In this document: in pieces, positions 38,030-47,376 of the stretch
Layout of the letters: the number at the start of each line of letters is the position of its first letter
Numbering within the stretch: the stretch's first letter is position 1
Source of the DNA: Ruegeria arenilitoris
Lineage (GTDB): Bacteria > Pseudomonadota > Alphaproteobacteria > Rhodobacterales > Rhodobacteraceae
DNA length: 64,000 nucleotides
Reading direction: 5' to 3'
NCBI RefSeq assembly: GCF_013031355.1
Contig: NZ_WPZO01000005.1
Location: 334,070-398,069, forward strand
The notes under the pieces: model-generated
The model's input: only the letters and a program-made list of their open reading frames with translations
The model's database searches: none
Told to the model about the DNA's origin: nothing
Made by a program: the position numbers and the translations under genes

Positions 38030-38938
38030 TCACGCCTGGTATTTGCTGATGATGTATTGGCTGGTCATTAGATCCAGATGCGCGCCACCGCCGTTCTTGA
38101 ACAGCGTGATCGCGGTCGGGTCAGGCGCAAACTGGTCCAGATCATAATAGTCGGCCACCAAATCGCTGCGGCTGATCACGCCCTGTTCGATCGGAATTTT
38201 GATCTCACCGATATGATCTACGGTTGAGTCAAAACTGTCCATGTAGATACGGGCACGCTGCAGCGCCAGATCTTTGGCCTCGCGCATGTCGGGCCGATAG
38301 GCGCCGACAAGGTTCAGGTGTTGGCCAGGGCGCAACCACTCGCCCTTGATGAAGGGTTGAGTGCTCATTGTGGCCGTCAAGACAATGTCGGCCCGGTCAA
38401 CCGCATCTGCCAGGTCATATTCGACGTCGATTTGCCCCTGTGTTGCGGCCATAGCTTCGGCCTTGGCGGTGGTACGGTTCCACACGCGTATTTTGGCTTG
38501 CGGGAAACCGGCAGCAAAGGCTTCGCACAGGGATCGGGCAACCGGTCCCGCGCCCACGATCAGGATATTGCGGCTGTCCGGGTTCGCTAAACGCAGCGCG
38601 CCCAGCAGGCTGTCCCCGGCTGTTTTCCACTTGGTCACCAGAAAAAAGTCGACCAGCGCCGCCAATCGCCCATCTGCATCGTCATAAATGCTGACGGACC
38701 CATCGATCACAGGGCGCCCGGCCTGAACATTGCCCGGGAAAATGGTGGTGGATTTCACGGCGATGCCCAGCCCGTCAATCCAGGCCGACCGCGACAGCAG
38801 CGTGTCCGCGCCGCGATACAGGAACGTATCTTCTATCTGAGCCTTGGGCCGCTGATGCCCTTCTGCAAAGGCTTGGGTCAGTTCCACCCAGTCCAGATTG
38901 GCCTCTCCTTCGGCAAACGGGATTTGCAGGACGTTCAT
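38030..38938 (-). CDS. ornithine cyclodeaminase/mu-crystallin family protein
   Basis: A 302-residue NAD(P)-dependent enzyme with a substrate domain containing the conserved Lys in GIAVKSTTIFPGN and a Rossmann fold (ILIVGAGPVARSLCEAF, VWNRTTAKAEAMA). The region that carries the catalytic Asp in true ornithine cyclodeaminase reads MDSFDSTVDHIGEI here and does not obviously match. A ketimine/imino-acid reductase or amino-acid dehydrogenase activity is therefore as likely as cyclisation of ornithine. It overlaps the upstream HAD gene by four bases. Confidence 0.85.
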   Translation of the reverse strand: MNVLQIPFAEGEANLDWVELTQAFAEGHQRPKAQIEDTFLYRGADTLLSRSAWIDGLGIAVKSTTIFPGNVQAGRPVIDGSVSIYDDADGRLAALVDFFLVTKWKTAGDSLLGALRLANPDSRNILIVGAGPVARSLCEAFAAGFPQAKIRVWNRTTAKAEAMAATQGQIDVEYDLADAVDRADIVLTATMSTQPFIKGEWLRPGQHLNLVGAYRPDMREAKDLALQRARIYMDSFDSTVDHIGEIKIPIEQGVISRSDLVADYYDLDQFAPDPTAITLFKNGGGAHLDLMTSQYIISKYQA

Positions 38939-39555
38939 CGGGCCTCATCCTCGGTCAACAGACCTTCGGACACCAAACGCTCCGCCCAGCCTTGCGGGCC
39001 AGTAAAGTGATGCGTTTGCCATCCGCGCGCCCGCGCCGTTTCGATATTGTCGATCCGGTCATCCGCGAACAGCAAAGCCTCGGGCGCCACGCCGCAATCG
39101 GCCTCGACCATTTCGTAAATTGGAACATGCGGCTTCACTGCCTTCATGCGGCCCGAGACATAGTGCCGATCAAACTCGTTCAGAAACGGGTAAACCGTGG
39201 TGGCATAGTCGAAATTCTGCACCCCGAAATTGGTCAGCGCGAAAACGGGGATGTTTTTGGCGCGCAAAGCCCGCTGCAGACGGACGGAATGCGGGATTTC
39301 GGGCGAGGCCAATTCGATCCATTTGTCATGCCACATGCGGATTTCGTCGCGCCATTCAGGGTATTTCTCGGCCCAGTCATAGATCGTATCGGTGAAATGA
39401 TGCCCTTGATCCACCAGATCGTTCATCCCGTGCAGATCGACTTCGGCGAACATGGCGCGACGGCGTTCTTCACCGATGACCTTGTCGTAATAGCGCTCTG
39501 GCTGCCATTCGATCAGAACGTTCCCGATGTCGAAAACCACGGCTTCAATCGGCAT
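38935..39555 (-). CDS. HAD-superfamily phosphatase (YihX-like)
   Basis: A 206-residue HAD hydrolase. Motif I reads VVFDIGNVLIEW, with nucleophile Asp8 and an Asn at the position of the usual second acid, as in the YihX subgroup. Motif II is ALTNFG, and motifs III/IV appear as KPHVPIYEMV and LFADDRIDNIETA. YihX-type enzymes act on sugar phosphates such as alpha-glucose-1-phosphate; the substrate here is not known. Co-translated with the ornithine-cyclodeaminase-like gene. Confidence 0.88.
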   Translation of the reverse strand: MPIEAVVFDIGNVLIEWQPERYYDKVIGEERRRAMFAEVDLHGMNDLVDQGHHFTDTIYDWAEKYPEWRDEIRMWHDKWIELASPEIPHSVRLQRALRAKNIPVFALTNFGVQNFDYATTVYPFLNEFDRHYVSGRMKAVKPHVPIYEMVEADCGVAPEALLFADDRIDNIETARARGWQTHHFTGPQGWAERLVSEGLLTEDEAR

Positions 39556-39699
39556 GATGTGCCCCTGTCAAATCAATCCAGTTTGCACCGACTGAACCAA
39601 TACCCGCCCGGATTTACAAGGGCGGAACCGCAGCGCGCAGCGCTGCCCGGCCCAACCGGAGAAGACGCATATTTGATGCGTCGCCGACGGGCGGGAGGG

Positions 39700-40155
39700 T
39701 TAGCCCCGCAGGGCTGCCCTCAATTCCCGCTCCAGCGCATCCAGAAACCGGGACCGGTCCGCCTTGCCAAAGGGTTTGCCACCGCCGCCTGCGCCCAGCG
39801 GATTGGACGCGCGCAGGTCGGCCATCAGATCGCGCATCGCCAGTTGCTGGCCGATATTGGCGACCGTGAACGCCTCGCCATTCGGGCGCAGGACCCGCGC
39901 CCCGGCTTCCACGCATTTCGCGGCCAAAGGGATGTCCGAGGTCACCACCACATCCCCGGATCCGCAACGCTCGGCAATCCACTTATCCGCCTCGTCCGCG
40001 CCTTCCGCCACGATGACCACCTGCACCAGTGGGTTGGCCGATGGCCGCAGCCCGCCGTTCGAGACCAGCGCCATCGGCACCTTGTGCCGGGTTGCCACCC
40101 GTTCAGCCTCGGCCTTCACCGGGCAGGCGTCGCCATCGACATAAAGCGTGGTCAC
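39700..40155 (-). CDS. YaiI/YqxD family protein (UPF0178)
   Basis: A 151-residue protein with the family opening [18 protein letters not shown] and the conserved [25 protein letters not shown] segment, a PIN-like fold of unknown biochemical role. It overlaps the upstream sthA stop by ATGA, so it is translated with it. Confidence 0.92.
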   Translation of the reverse strand: MTTLYVDGDACPVKAEAERVATRHKVPMALVSNGGLRPSANPLVQVVIVAEGADEADKWIAERCGSGDVVVTSDIPLAAKCVEAGARVLRPNGEAFTVANIGQQLAMRDLMADLRASNPLGAGGGGKPFGKADRSRFLDALERELRAALRG

Positions 40156-41609
40156 GCCTTTTTGACTTGTTTTTTTGCAGGCTCAGCGGGTTTCTTGCGC
40201 ACCTTGAACTCTTCGGGGATCGGCATCCGGTTGAACGCGTCCAGACCGGCGATCTTGTAGGCCTCAGCCAGTGTCGGATAGTTGAACGTGTTCTGCACGA
40301 AGTAATCCACCGTGCCCTTCAGGTTCAGCACCGCCTGCGCGATGTGAATCAGCTCGGTCGCACCTTCGCCGACGATCTGAACGCCAAGAACCCGGCGGGT
40401 TTTCAGCGAGAACAGCATCTTCAGCATCCCGTGCTCAAGCCCCATGATATGTCCGCGCGAGGTTTCACGAAACCGCGCAACGCCGACCTCATAGGGAATA
40501 CCACGCTCCTGCAACTCTTCCTCGGACATGCCGCAGGTGGAAATCTCGGGCACCGAATAGATGCCGTAAGGATACCACGGGCTTTCAGGCAGGGTGGGAG
40601 TGTCCAGCGCGTGGCACGCGGCGACACGGCCTTGCTGCAGCGAGGTCGAGGCAAGCGAGGGGTGCCCGATCACGTCGCCGGTCGCATAGATATGCGGCAC
40701 GGCGGTCTGATAGGTCTTGCGATCCACCTTGATCCGGTTACGGTGATCCGTTTCCAACCCTACGGCCTCCAGGTTCAGCCTGGACGTCGCGCCCATGCGA
40801 CCTGCTGCAAACAACAGCATCTCGGCCCGGACATGGCGGCCGTTGTCCAAAGTGACTTCGACGTGTTCCCCCGCATCTTCGATCCTTTCCACGGCCGAAC
40901 CAAGGCGCAGATCAACACCGTTTTCACGAATCTGATGGGTGAAATCATGGATCAGGCGACTGTCGATGAAATCCAGGAAGGTTTCACGCGGCTCGATCAG
41001 CGTCACCCGCACGTCCAGCGCCGAGAACATGGTGGCATATTCCACCCCGATCACACCGGCCCCGATCACAACCAACGAGCGTGGGATTTCGGCCATCTCG
41101 AGGAACTCATCCCCGTCCACGACCGTCTTGCCGTTGAAGGGCACATATTCAGGGCGATAGGTCTTGGTTCCCGTCGCGATCAGGAACTTGGCCGCTGTTA
41201 GGCGCGTGGTTTCGCCCGCGTCCGTCGCTACCTCAACCTCGTGCGGGCCGGTGAATTTGGCCAGCCCGTCCAGCGTTTCCACGTGGTTGCGGTTGAACTG
41301 ATGTTCCAGCACGTCGACCTCGTGGTCCAGCGTCATGTGCAGGCGCGCCTTGAGGTCCTCGGCGCGGATCTGATCCTTGACGCGGTAGGAGCGGCCGTAA
41401 AAGCTGCGTTCGCGCCAGCCGGACAGATTCAGCACCGTTTCGCGCAGTGTCTTGGACGGGATAGTCCCGGTATGCACTGAGACACCGCCGAACCGGTCCT
41501 TACGGTCGATCACCAGCACCCGGCGTTTCAGTTTTCCCGCCTGAATCGCCGCCGACCGCCCGGACGGACCGGACCCGATGATGATCAGGTCATAGTCAAA
41601 TTTGCTCAT
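40152..41609 (-). CDS. sthA: soluble (Si-specific) NAD(P)+ transhydrogenase
   Basis: A 485-residue flavoprotein of the dihydrolipoamide dehydrogenase family. FAD-binding is shown by [20 protein letters not shown], and the site after it reads [17 protein letters not shown]. The redox-active CxxxxC disulfide of lipoamide dehydrogenases is missing there, as expected for SthA. NAD(P) binding follows in [14 protein letters not shown]. It balances NADPH against NADH. The C-terminal end is a Lys-rich tail. Confidence 0.93.
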   Translation of the reverse strand: MSKFDYDLIIIGSGPSGRSAAIQAGKLKRRVLVIDRKDRFGGVSVHTGTIPSKTLRETVLNLSGWRERSFYGRSYRVKDQIRAEDLKARLHMTLDHEVDVLEHQFNRNHVETLDGLAKFTGPHEVEVATDAGETTRLTAAKFLIATGTKTYRPEYVPFNGKTVVDGDEFLEMAEIPRSLVVIGAGVIGVEYATMFSALDVRVTLIEPRETFLDFIDSRLIHDFTHQIRENGVDLRLGSAVERIEDAGEHVEVTLDNGRHVRAEMLLFAAGRMGATSRLNLEAVGLETDHRNRIKVDRKTYQTAVPHIYATGDVIGHPSLASTSLQQGRVAACHALDTPTLPESPWYPYGIYSVPEISTCGMSEEELQERGIPYEVGVARFRETSRGHIMGLEHGMLKMLFSLKTRRVLGVQIVGEGATELIHIAQAVLNLKGTVDYFVQNTFNYPTLAEAYKIAGLDAFNRMPIPEEFKVRKKPAEPAKKQVKKA

Positions 41610-41612
41610 GTC

Positions 41613-42446
41613 TCAGTCTCCGTACAGCGCTTCGGCGTGGAAGGTGATGTGGTCTTCCATGAAGGTGGACACAAAGAAATAGGAATGGTCATAGCCGGGC
41701 TGCAGGCGATTGGTGGCTTGTTGCCGGCGCTCGGCGATCGCTTGGGCCAGCGCCTCGGGGCGCAGCAGGTCGATGAACTGATCATTGGTGCCGGTGTCGA
41801 TCAGGATCGGGCCATCGAACCCTTTTTCCTTCATCAGCACTGAGGCGTCATGCTTGGCCCAAGCAGCCTCGTCATCGCCCAGATAGGCGCTCAGTTGTTT
41901 GCGGCCCCAATCTGATCCGGTCGGGTTCGAGATCGGCGCGAAGGCCGAGACAGACCGGAAGCGCCCCGGCAGGTTCATCGCCAGCGTCAGCGCGCCGTGA
42001 CCGCCCATCGAATGGCCAGTGATGGCCTGACGGTCCATGTCGATGGCAAAGTTTTCCGCCAGCAGTGCCGGCAGTTCCTCGGCCACGTAGTCCCACATGT
42101 TGAAATGCGGCGCCCAGGGGGTCTGCGTTGCGTTCACATAGAACCCCGCACCCTGGCCCAGATCATAGTCTTCGTGGTTGGCCACGCCTTCACCACGCGG
42201 CGAGGTGTCGGGGAAGACCACGGCGATGCCCTGTTCCGCCGCCCAGGCCTGCGCGCCCGCCTTGGTCATGGCGTTTTCATGGGTGCAAGTCAGGCCGGAC
42301 AGATACCACAGAACCGGAACTGGGCCATCCTTGGCCTCGGCGGGAAGAAACAGGCCAAAAGTCATGTCGCATTGGCAGGCTGCGGAGGTATGGCGGTAAA
42401 CGCCCTGAACGCCACCGAAACAGGCGTTTTCCGAAAGGGTTTCCAT
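41613..42446 (-). CDS. fghA: S-formylglutathione hydrolase
   Basis: A 277-residue esterase-D family hydrolase: SGLTCTHENAMTKAGAQ (oxyanion region), nucleophile Ser146 in GHSMGGHGAL, and the C-terminal His in PGYDHSYFF. It hydrolyses S-formylglutathione to formate and glutathione in formaldehyde detoxification. The usual partner, glutathione-dependent formaldehyde dehydrogenase, is not in the window. Confidence 0.96.
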   Translation of the reverse strand: METLSENACFGGVQGVYRHTSAACQCDMTFGLFLPAEAKDGPVPVLWYLSGLTCTHENAMTKAGAQAWAAEQGIAVVFPDTSPRGEGVANHEDYDLGQGAGFYVNATQTPWAPHFNMWDYVAEELPALLAENFAIDMDRQAITGHSMGGHGALTLAMNLPGRFRSVSAFAPISNPTGSDWGRKQLSAYLGDDEAAWAKHDASVLMKEKGFDGPILIDTGTNDQFIDLLRPEALAQAIAERRQQATNRLQPGYDHSYFFVSTFMEDHITFHAEALYGD

Positions 42447-42520
42447 CTGGCAAAGTCCTTAGCTTTGGGTCGCGACATGGCTAAACCTCCAAGGACCCGG
42501 CGTAAAGGCCACGCGCCTTC

Positions 42521-42546
42521 GCCGAGAGTATTTTTTAAAGATGGAG
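42521..42546 (+). repeat. variant of the GATATTTTTGGCCAGATGAA-type box
   Basis: The sequence GCCGAGAGTATTTTTTAAAG plus ATGGAG, between the AEC transporter and fghA, resembles the box at 35522-35548 with a changed centre. Here it is not at the 3' end of a plus-strand gene. I take it as a second, degenerate copy. Confidence 0.35.
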
Positions 42547-42547
42547 C

Positions 42548-43477
42548 TCAGAGTGTTGCGACCCAGGCGATCACCACCGGCACAGTCAGGATACTGGCCG
42601 CCGTCGACAGCAGGATAGCGGCGGATGCCCGATGCGGAGCCACACCGTAATGGGCCGCCAACATGTAGACATTTCCCGCCACCGGTAACGCGGCCGCTGC
42701 AATGGCCACCGTAGCCGGAAACGCGGCCACCGGGATCAGCCACAGCAGCACCACGGCAACACAGACCGGGTGGATGACCAGCTTGCAAAAGCTCAGCCAG
42801 GCGGCAACCTGCACGCGTTCGGCGGATTTTGAGGCCAGCGAAGCACCGATGGCGAACAGCGCACCCGGCGTGGCGGCCCCCCCGAGAATGGTAAGAAAGT
42901 CGTTCAGAGGATCTGGGACCGGCACCTGAAATGCCGACCACAACAAGCCGGCAGAGATTGACACGATCATCGGGTTTTTCAGCAAACCCAACCCGATCAG
43001 ACGCAGGGTCGCCGGTGTCAGCCGCCCGTCGCGCCCGGCATTGATCAAAATCACGATCAATGAGGAGAACACCACCAGATCAACTGTCAGAACCAACATG
43101 ACTGGCCCGATGGCGGCCTCGGAAAACAGCAGGGCCAGCATAGGCAGGCCCAGAAACCCGACATTTCCGATAGCAGCGCATTGGGCCTCAACCGCAGCTG
43201 TGGGGATGTCGAGCCCGCGCATCCAGGCCACAAGCGTTGCCAGCGCATAGACGGCCATAGTGCCCAGCAGATAGCCTATGACAAGGCGGCCGTTGAAGAT
43301 CTCGGCAAAGGGCAGGGTGGCGGCAAAACGAAACAACATTGCCGACAGCGCAAAGAAGAATACGAATTTGGTCAGGTAGGCCGTTGCTTCTTCGGTAAAA
43401 AACCGACTGCGCCCGGCCCAGTACCCCAGGCCGATGATCGCAAAAAACGGAAGCGTGCGCAGAAAGATATCGACCAT
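42548..43477 (-). CDS. AEC-family (auxin efflux carrier) transporter
   Basis: A 309-residue membrane protein with about ten helices in two five-helix repeats. Family stretches include FAIIGLGYWAGR at the start, AAIGNVGFLGLPM, and LLKNPMIVSISAGLLW. Bacterial AEC members carry organic acids such as malonate or malate; the substrate here is not known. It is divergent from the TetR gene, with a candidate operator in the shared upstream region. Confidence 0.9.
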   Translation of the reverse strand: MVDIFLRTLPFFAIIGLGYWAGRSRFFTEEATAYLTKFVFFFALSAMLFRFAATLPFAEIFNGRLVIGYLLGTMAVYALATLVAWMRGLDIPTAAVEAQCAAIGNVGFLGLPMLALLFSEAAIGPVMLVLTVDLVVFSSLIVILINAGRDGRLTPATLRLIGLGLLKNPMIVSISAGLLWSAFQVPVPDPLNDFLTILGGAATPGALFAIGASLASKSAERVQVAAWLSFCKLVIHPVCVAVVLLWLIPVAAFPATVAIAAAALPVAGNVYMLAAHYGVAPHRASAAILLSTAASILTVPVVIAWVATL

Positions 43478-43612
43478 GGCCGGAGTGTTAGCATTGTTTT
43501 GCTGCGCAGCAAGCCTTTAGCTGACGCAATCTTCAGACTGTGGGTTCTGACGGGAAAATGAACAGAATCCACAACGTCGCGATCATGGAAATCACGCGAA
43601 TCGTTGTATCTG

Positions 43613-43624
43613 AACCGAACGGTT
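43613..43624. promoter_or_regulatory. candidate TetR operator
   Basis: AACCGAACGGTT: two 5-bp arms AACCG/CGGTT around AA. It is centred about 42 bp before the TetR start codon and in the shared region with the divergent AEC gene (start 43477). Sites of this style are common for AcrR-type repressors, so autoregulation is likely (inference). Confidence 0.5.
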
Positions 43625-43660
43625 TATAGTTTTAGGGGATCATCTAACCAAGGAGAACCC

Positions 43661-44278
43661 ATGACAGAGACAGCCGCCATCCTTCGCACGGGCCGCAAAT
43701 TCGATCAGGTTTTGCGTGGCGCCCGAGAGGTTTTCATGGCGGATGGGTTCGAGGGTGCAAGCGTCGATGACATCGCGCGCGCGGCCGGAGTGTCCAAGGC
43801 GACGCTCTACAGTTATTTCCCCGACAAACGGCTTTTGTTCATGGAGGTCGCGCAGACCGAGTGCAAACGTCTGGCCGAAAACGTCATCTCGATGATCGAC
43901 GATTCTAAACCGGCGCGCGAGGTTCTGACGATCACTGCAACTCAATTGACTGCGTTTCTGGTGTCCGACTTTTCGCAACAGGTTTTCCGGATCTGCGTGG
44001 CCGAACGCGACCGGTTCCCCGAGCTTGGCATGGCATTTTTCGAAGCCGGACCTCAGAACGGCCAGCGTCACATGGTCGAGTATCTGGAAAAGGCCGTTCA
44101 AAAAGGCGAACTGGCCATCGAAGACGTCCAGATCGCGGCGGAACAATTCTCGGAACTGTGCAAGGTGCGTATTTGGACCAAGGCCGCATTGGGCATTCAG
44201 ACCCGATTTAGCCAACCGGAAATCGACGAAATCGCGCTGCAGGCCGTGGACATGTTCATGGCCCGCTACGGGGTCTGA
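43661..44278 (+). CDS. TetR/AcrR-family transcriptional regulator
   Basis: A 205-residue regulator. The N-terminal helix-turn-helix spans about residues 10-57 (ILRGAREVFMADGFEGASVDDIARAAGVSKATLYSYFPDKRLLF) and the C-terminal half is an all-helical ligand domain of the AcrR/AefR C-terminal type. AAGGAG six bases before ATG 43661 fixes the start; the frame runs 19 codons further upstream through the probable operator, which cannot be coding. It likely represses itself and possibly the divergent AEC transporter. Confidence 0.93.
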   Translation: MTETAAILRTGRKFDQVLRGAREVFMADGFEGASVDDIARAAGVSKATLYSYFPDKRLLFMEVAQTECKRLAENVISMIDDSKPAREVLTITATQLTAFLVSDFSQQVFRICVAERDRFPELGMAFFEAGPQNGQRHMVEYLEKAVQKGELAIEDVQIAAEQFSELCKVRIWTKAALGIQTRFSQPEIDEIALQAVDMFMARYGV

Positions 44279-44398
44279 TCAAGATTTGAGCAGGCCTGCC
44301 GGCTTTTGCCCAAACAAGATCCGGCTGCGCAGTTGATGTTTGACAGGTTGACCGTTCTGGAAAACCATCGAACAGATACAGCGAAGGCCCTGTGACCC

Positions 44399-46144
44399 TT
44401 GACCAGTGTGAACACCAGCTTCTTCCGCCGACTGAACGACCTGCTCGCTCAGATTTATCCCGATCATGATCAAGCCGAACTGACCCGCCGGATCACCGAA
44501 GCCTTTTGGCCAGCGGGGACGCACCGGCGCAAACAGGGGCGCAAGCCGGGCAACAAGCTATGGTCGGAAAAAGACAGCGTCCTGATCACCTATGGCAACT
44601 CGATCGAGGATCAGGTCCACAAGCCACTGGACTTGTTGCATGATTTTCTAACCCGGCATCTAAGTGGCGTAGTGAACGGGGTCCACATCCTGCCGTTCTT
44701 TCCGTTCACCTCGGATGACGGGTTCGCGGTATCCGACTACTACTCCGTCAGCCCGCAACTGGGGGATTGGACGGATATCACCCGGATCGCTGGCGACTTT
44801 CACCTGATGTCCGATCTGGTACTTAACCATGTCTCAAGCCAGGGCGCGTGGTTCACCAATTTCCTGCAGGGCAAATCCCCGCACGACAAGTTCTTTTTCG
44901 AAGCCTCGCCCGAGGATGATCTGTCGCAGGTCGTGCGTCCCCGCACCACACCCCTGCTGCGGCAGGTCGAGACAAATCAGGGCGAAAAATACGTATGGTG
45001 CACCTTCAGCCACGATCAGGTGGATCTGGATTTCTCGAACCCCGAAGTGCTGATCGAAATGCTGCGGATCATTCGCCTGCATATAGACAAGGGCGTGCGG
45101 ATCCTGCGGCTGGATGCGGTGGCCTTTGTCTGGAAAGAGATCGGCAGCAATTGCATTCACCTGCCGCAGACTCATGCCATCGTGCAATTGCTGCGGTTGC
45201 TATGTGACTACACCACCGAAACGCTGGTACTGCTGACCGAGACGAACGTGCCGCGCACAGAAAACCTCAGCTATTTCGGCAACCGGAACGAGGCGCACGC
45301 GGTTTACAATTTCCCTCTACCACCGCTGATCCTGCACGCGATGCAATCAGGTACGGCGCAGTATCTGCGTGAATGGCAGGCCGCGATGCCGCCCGCGCAA
45401 TTGGGCTGTGCCTATCTGAATTTCACCGCCAGCCATGATGGCATCGGGATGCGCCCCGCCGAAGGGGTTCTGCCCCCCGAAGAAAAAGAGCGCATGATCG
45501 ACACGGTTCGCCGGATCGGCGGGCTGGTGTCGATGCGGGCGCTGCCGGACGGGCGCGAAGAACCCTATGAGCTGAACTGCGGGTATTTCGAGTCGATGCG
45601 CGAGACCTTTACCGGTGAGGATCAATATCATCTGGCCCGGTTCATCTGCTCACAAACCATCGTCATGTCCCTGGAGGGGATACCGGCCTTTTACATCCAC
45701 TCTCTGCTGGCCACGCCCAACGATCACGAGGCGGTTGAGCGGCGCGGGATGAACCGGGCGATCAACCGGCACCGCTGGCATTACCCTGATCTGTTGGCGC
45801 GTTTGGCCGATCCGGGGTCCAAACAGGCACTGGTGTTGTCAGAGCTGTCGCGCCGTTTGCGCCTGCGGTCGCAGCAGGCGGCATTCCACCCGAATGCCAC
45901 GCAGTTTACTCTACGGCTGGACGACCGCGTGTTCGGTATCTGGCGGCAGAGCCTGGACCGCAGCCAGTCGATCTTTGCGCTGCACAATGTCTCGGGTGAG
46001 CAGGTGCATGTCAGCCCCGCCGAGATCAACATGATCGCCGAGGAAGTCTGGACCGACGCCCTGACCGGCGAGATTCTGGCCACCAACGGCCCCGAAATCG
46101 TGCTGGCACCGTATCAGTGCCGTTGGATTACGAACGCGGCGTGA
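44399..46144 (+). CDS. GH13_18 glycoside phosphorylase, probably glucosylglycerate phosphorylase
   Basis: A 581-residue alpha-amylase-fold enzyme of the sucrose-phosphorylase subfamily. Active-site residues are nucleophile Asp239 (RILRLDAVAF), acid/base Glu281 (LLTETN) and transition-state stabiliser Asp347 (TASHDGIGMRP). Members cleave sucrose, sucrose-6-phosphate or glucosylglycerate with phosphate to release glucose-1-phosphate. The convergent neighbours look like glucosyl-3-phosphoglycerate synthase and phosphatase genes, which makes glucosylglycerate the best substrate guess (inference). The TTG start is tentative; GTG at 44408 is possible. The gene overlaps the convergent one by 17 bp at the 3' ends. 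Confidence 0.85.
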   Translation: MTSVNTSFFRRLNDLLAQIYPDHDQAELTRRITEAFWPAGTHRRKQGRKPGNKLWSEKDSVLITYGNSIEDQVHKPLDLLHDFLTRHLSGVVNGVHILPFFPFTSDDGFAVSDYYSVSPQLGDWTDITRIAGDFHLMSDLVLNHVSSQGAWFTNFLQGKSPHDKFFFEASPEDDLSQVVRPRTTPLLRQVETNQGEKYVWCTFSHDQVDLDFSNPEVLIEMLRIIRLHIDKGVRILRLDAVAFVWKEIGSNCIHLPQTHAIVQLLRLLCDYTTETLVLLTETNVPRTENLSYFGNRNEAHAVYNFPLPPLILHAMQSGTAQYLREWQAAMPPAQLGCAYLNFTASHDGIGMRPAEGVLPPEEKERMIDTVRRIGGLVSMRALPDGREEPYELNCGYFESMRETFTGEDQYHLARFICSQTIVMSLEGIPAFYIHSLLATPNDHEAVERRGMNRAINRHRWHYPDLLARLADPGSKQALVLSELSRRLRLRSQQAAFHPNATQFTLRLDDRVFGIWRQSLDRSQSIFALHNVSGEQVHVSPAEINMIAEEVWTDALTGEILATNGPEIVLAPYQCRWITNAA

Positions 46145-47357
46145 ACTCGGCCAGATCGTCGGACACCGCGGCCTTCAGGCGCAGCAAAAATTCAGGGTCC
46201 GCCGAGTGGACGCGGTTCCATGTCGGGATGAACGGCGTTTCGTGCGGATTGTCGAGGAAAACCTGACCGGCGCGAATGATATTTTCCGCAAAAAGCTCGA
46301 TGGATTTCTCTTCCTTGTGCCGGTCCAGTTCCAGCCCATTCATTTTGGCGTCGGTATAGTAGCCTTCCAGCAGGTCCAGCGCGGATCGGTAGTAGGTGGC
46401 CTTGAGCGTGCGGAAGGTGTTGGGCGTGAACACGGTGCCATCAGCAGCCAGTTTGCGGAAGATCGCCTTGCAAATATCGGTAGACATGCGGCTGAGGCCA
46501 CGGTTTGCGTCCTCTGGCGACAGGTCCTGATGTTTGTGGTCGTAATTGTCAGCGATCTCGACCTGGCAGACGGATTTTGGTGCCAGATTGCGCCATGCCT
46601 CGGACAGAACGCCGATCTCCAAACCCCAATCCGATGGGATGCGCAGGTCGGGCAGGGTGGGCGTGCGGATCGCGAACTCGCCCGACAGTGGATAGCGGAA
46701 GCTGCGCAGGTAATCGAGGTAGTCTCGATCGCCGATCACTTTCTTCAGCGCAATCAGCAGCGGACTAACCAGCAGACGGGTCACGCGCCCGTTTAGTTTG
46801 CCCTCGCCAATGCGGGGATAAAACCCCTTGGCCATCTGGAACGGAAAGGTCGGATTGACGACCGGATAGACCAGACGGTCCAGCATTTGCCGGTCATAGG
46901 TCACGATATCGCAGTCATGGATCGCCATGACCGAGCTGTCGGCGCAGGCCAGCAGGTAACCGATACAGGACCAGACATTCTTACCCTTACCGGGTTCCTG
47001 CGGAGCCAGCCCAAGCTCCTGCAGATGCGATTGCAACTTGGTCAAACGCGGGCTGTCATTCCAGATCACCGCGTGGTTCTGCGGCAGGTCGGCAAAGAAG
47101 GAGCGGGCGTGGCGGTACTGCGCCTCATCCGCCTGATCCAGACCAATGATGATGCGATGCAGATAAGGCACTTGCGCCAGTTCCTTCAGAATGCCTGCCA
47201 GCGCCGGGCCTTCCAGTTCGGAATAGAGGCAGGGCAGGATCAGGGTGATCTTGCGCGTCTCGGCAAAGACCGAGATTTCATGCGCCAGTTGTCCGGCCGG
47301 TCTGCTGCGCAGGTTGTGCAGGGTGGTGATGTTTCCGTTCTGGTGAAAATCTGCCAT
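46128..47357 (-). CDS. gpgS: glucosyl-3-phosphoglycerate synthase-like glycosyltransferase
   Basis: A 409-residue soluble GT-A glycosyltransferase of the GpgS (GT81) style. Nucleotide-sugar and metal binding are seen in TLILPCLYSELEGPAL and the DxD-type motif AIHDCDIVTYD, with GKGKNVWSCIGYLL and PLSGEFAIR in between and after. GpgS joins NDP-glucose and 3-phosphoglycerate into glucosyl-3-phosphoglycerate, precursor of the compatible solute glucosylglycerate. The HAD phosphatase 19 bp upstream in the same operon is the expected next enzyme. Mannosyl rather than glucosyl transfer cannot be excluded. Confidence 0.82.
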   Translation of the reverse strand: MADFHQNGNITTLHNLRSRPAGQLAHEISVFAETRKITLILPCLYSELEGPALAGILKELAQVPYLHRIIIGLDQADEAQYRHARSFFADLPQNHAVIWNDSPRLTKLQSHLQELGLAPQEPGKGKNVWSCIGYLLACADSSVMAIHDCDIVTYDRQMLDRLVYPVVNPTFPFQMAKGFYPRIGEGKLNGRVTRLLVSPLLIALKKVIGDRDYLDYLRSFRYPLSGEFAIRTPTLPDLRIPSDWGLEIGVLSEAWRNLAPKSVCQVEIADNYDHKHQDLSPEDANRGLSRMSTDICKAIFRKLAADGTVFTPNTFRTLKATYYRSALDLLEGYYTDAKMNGLELDRHKEEKSIELFAENIIRAGQVFLDNPHETPFIPTWNRVHSADPEFLLRLKAAVSDDLAEFTPRS

Positions 47358-47376
47358 GTCTGGTGCCTTTTCTGGG

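Noticed and set aside
38030..38938. Assignment as true ornithine cyclodeaminase
   Set aside because: The expected catalytic Asp context is not found, so only the family name is given.
39664..39682. Hairpin GACGCAT-ATTTG-ATGCGTC between the HAD and UPF0178 genes as a terminator
   Set aside because: No T-run follows on either strand; the stem alone is not enough to call a terminator.
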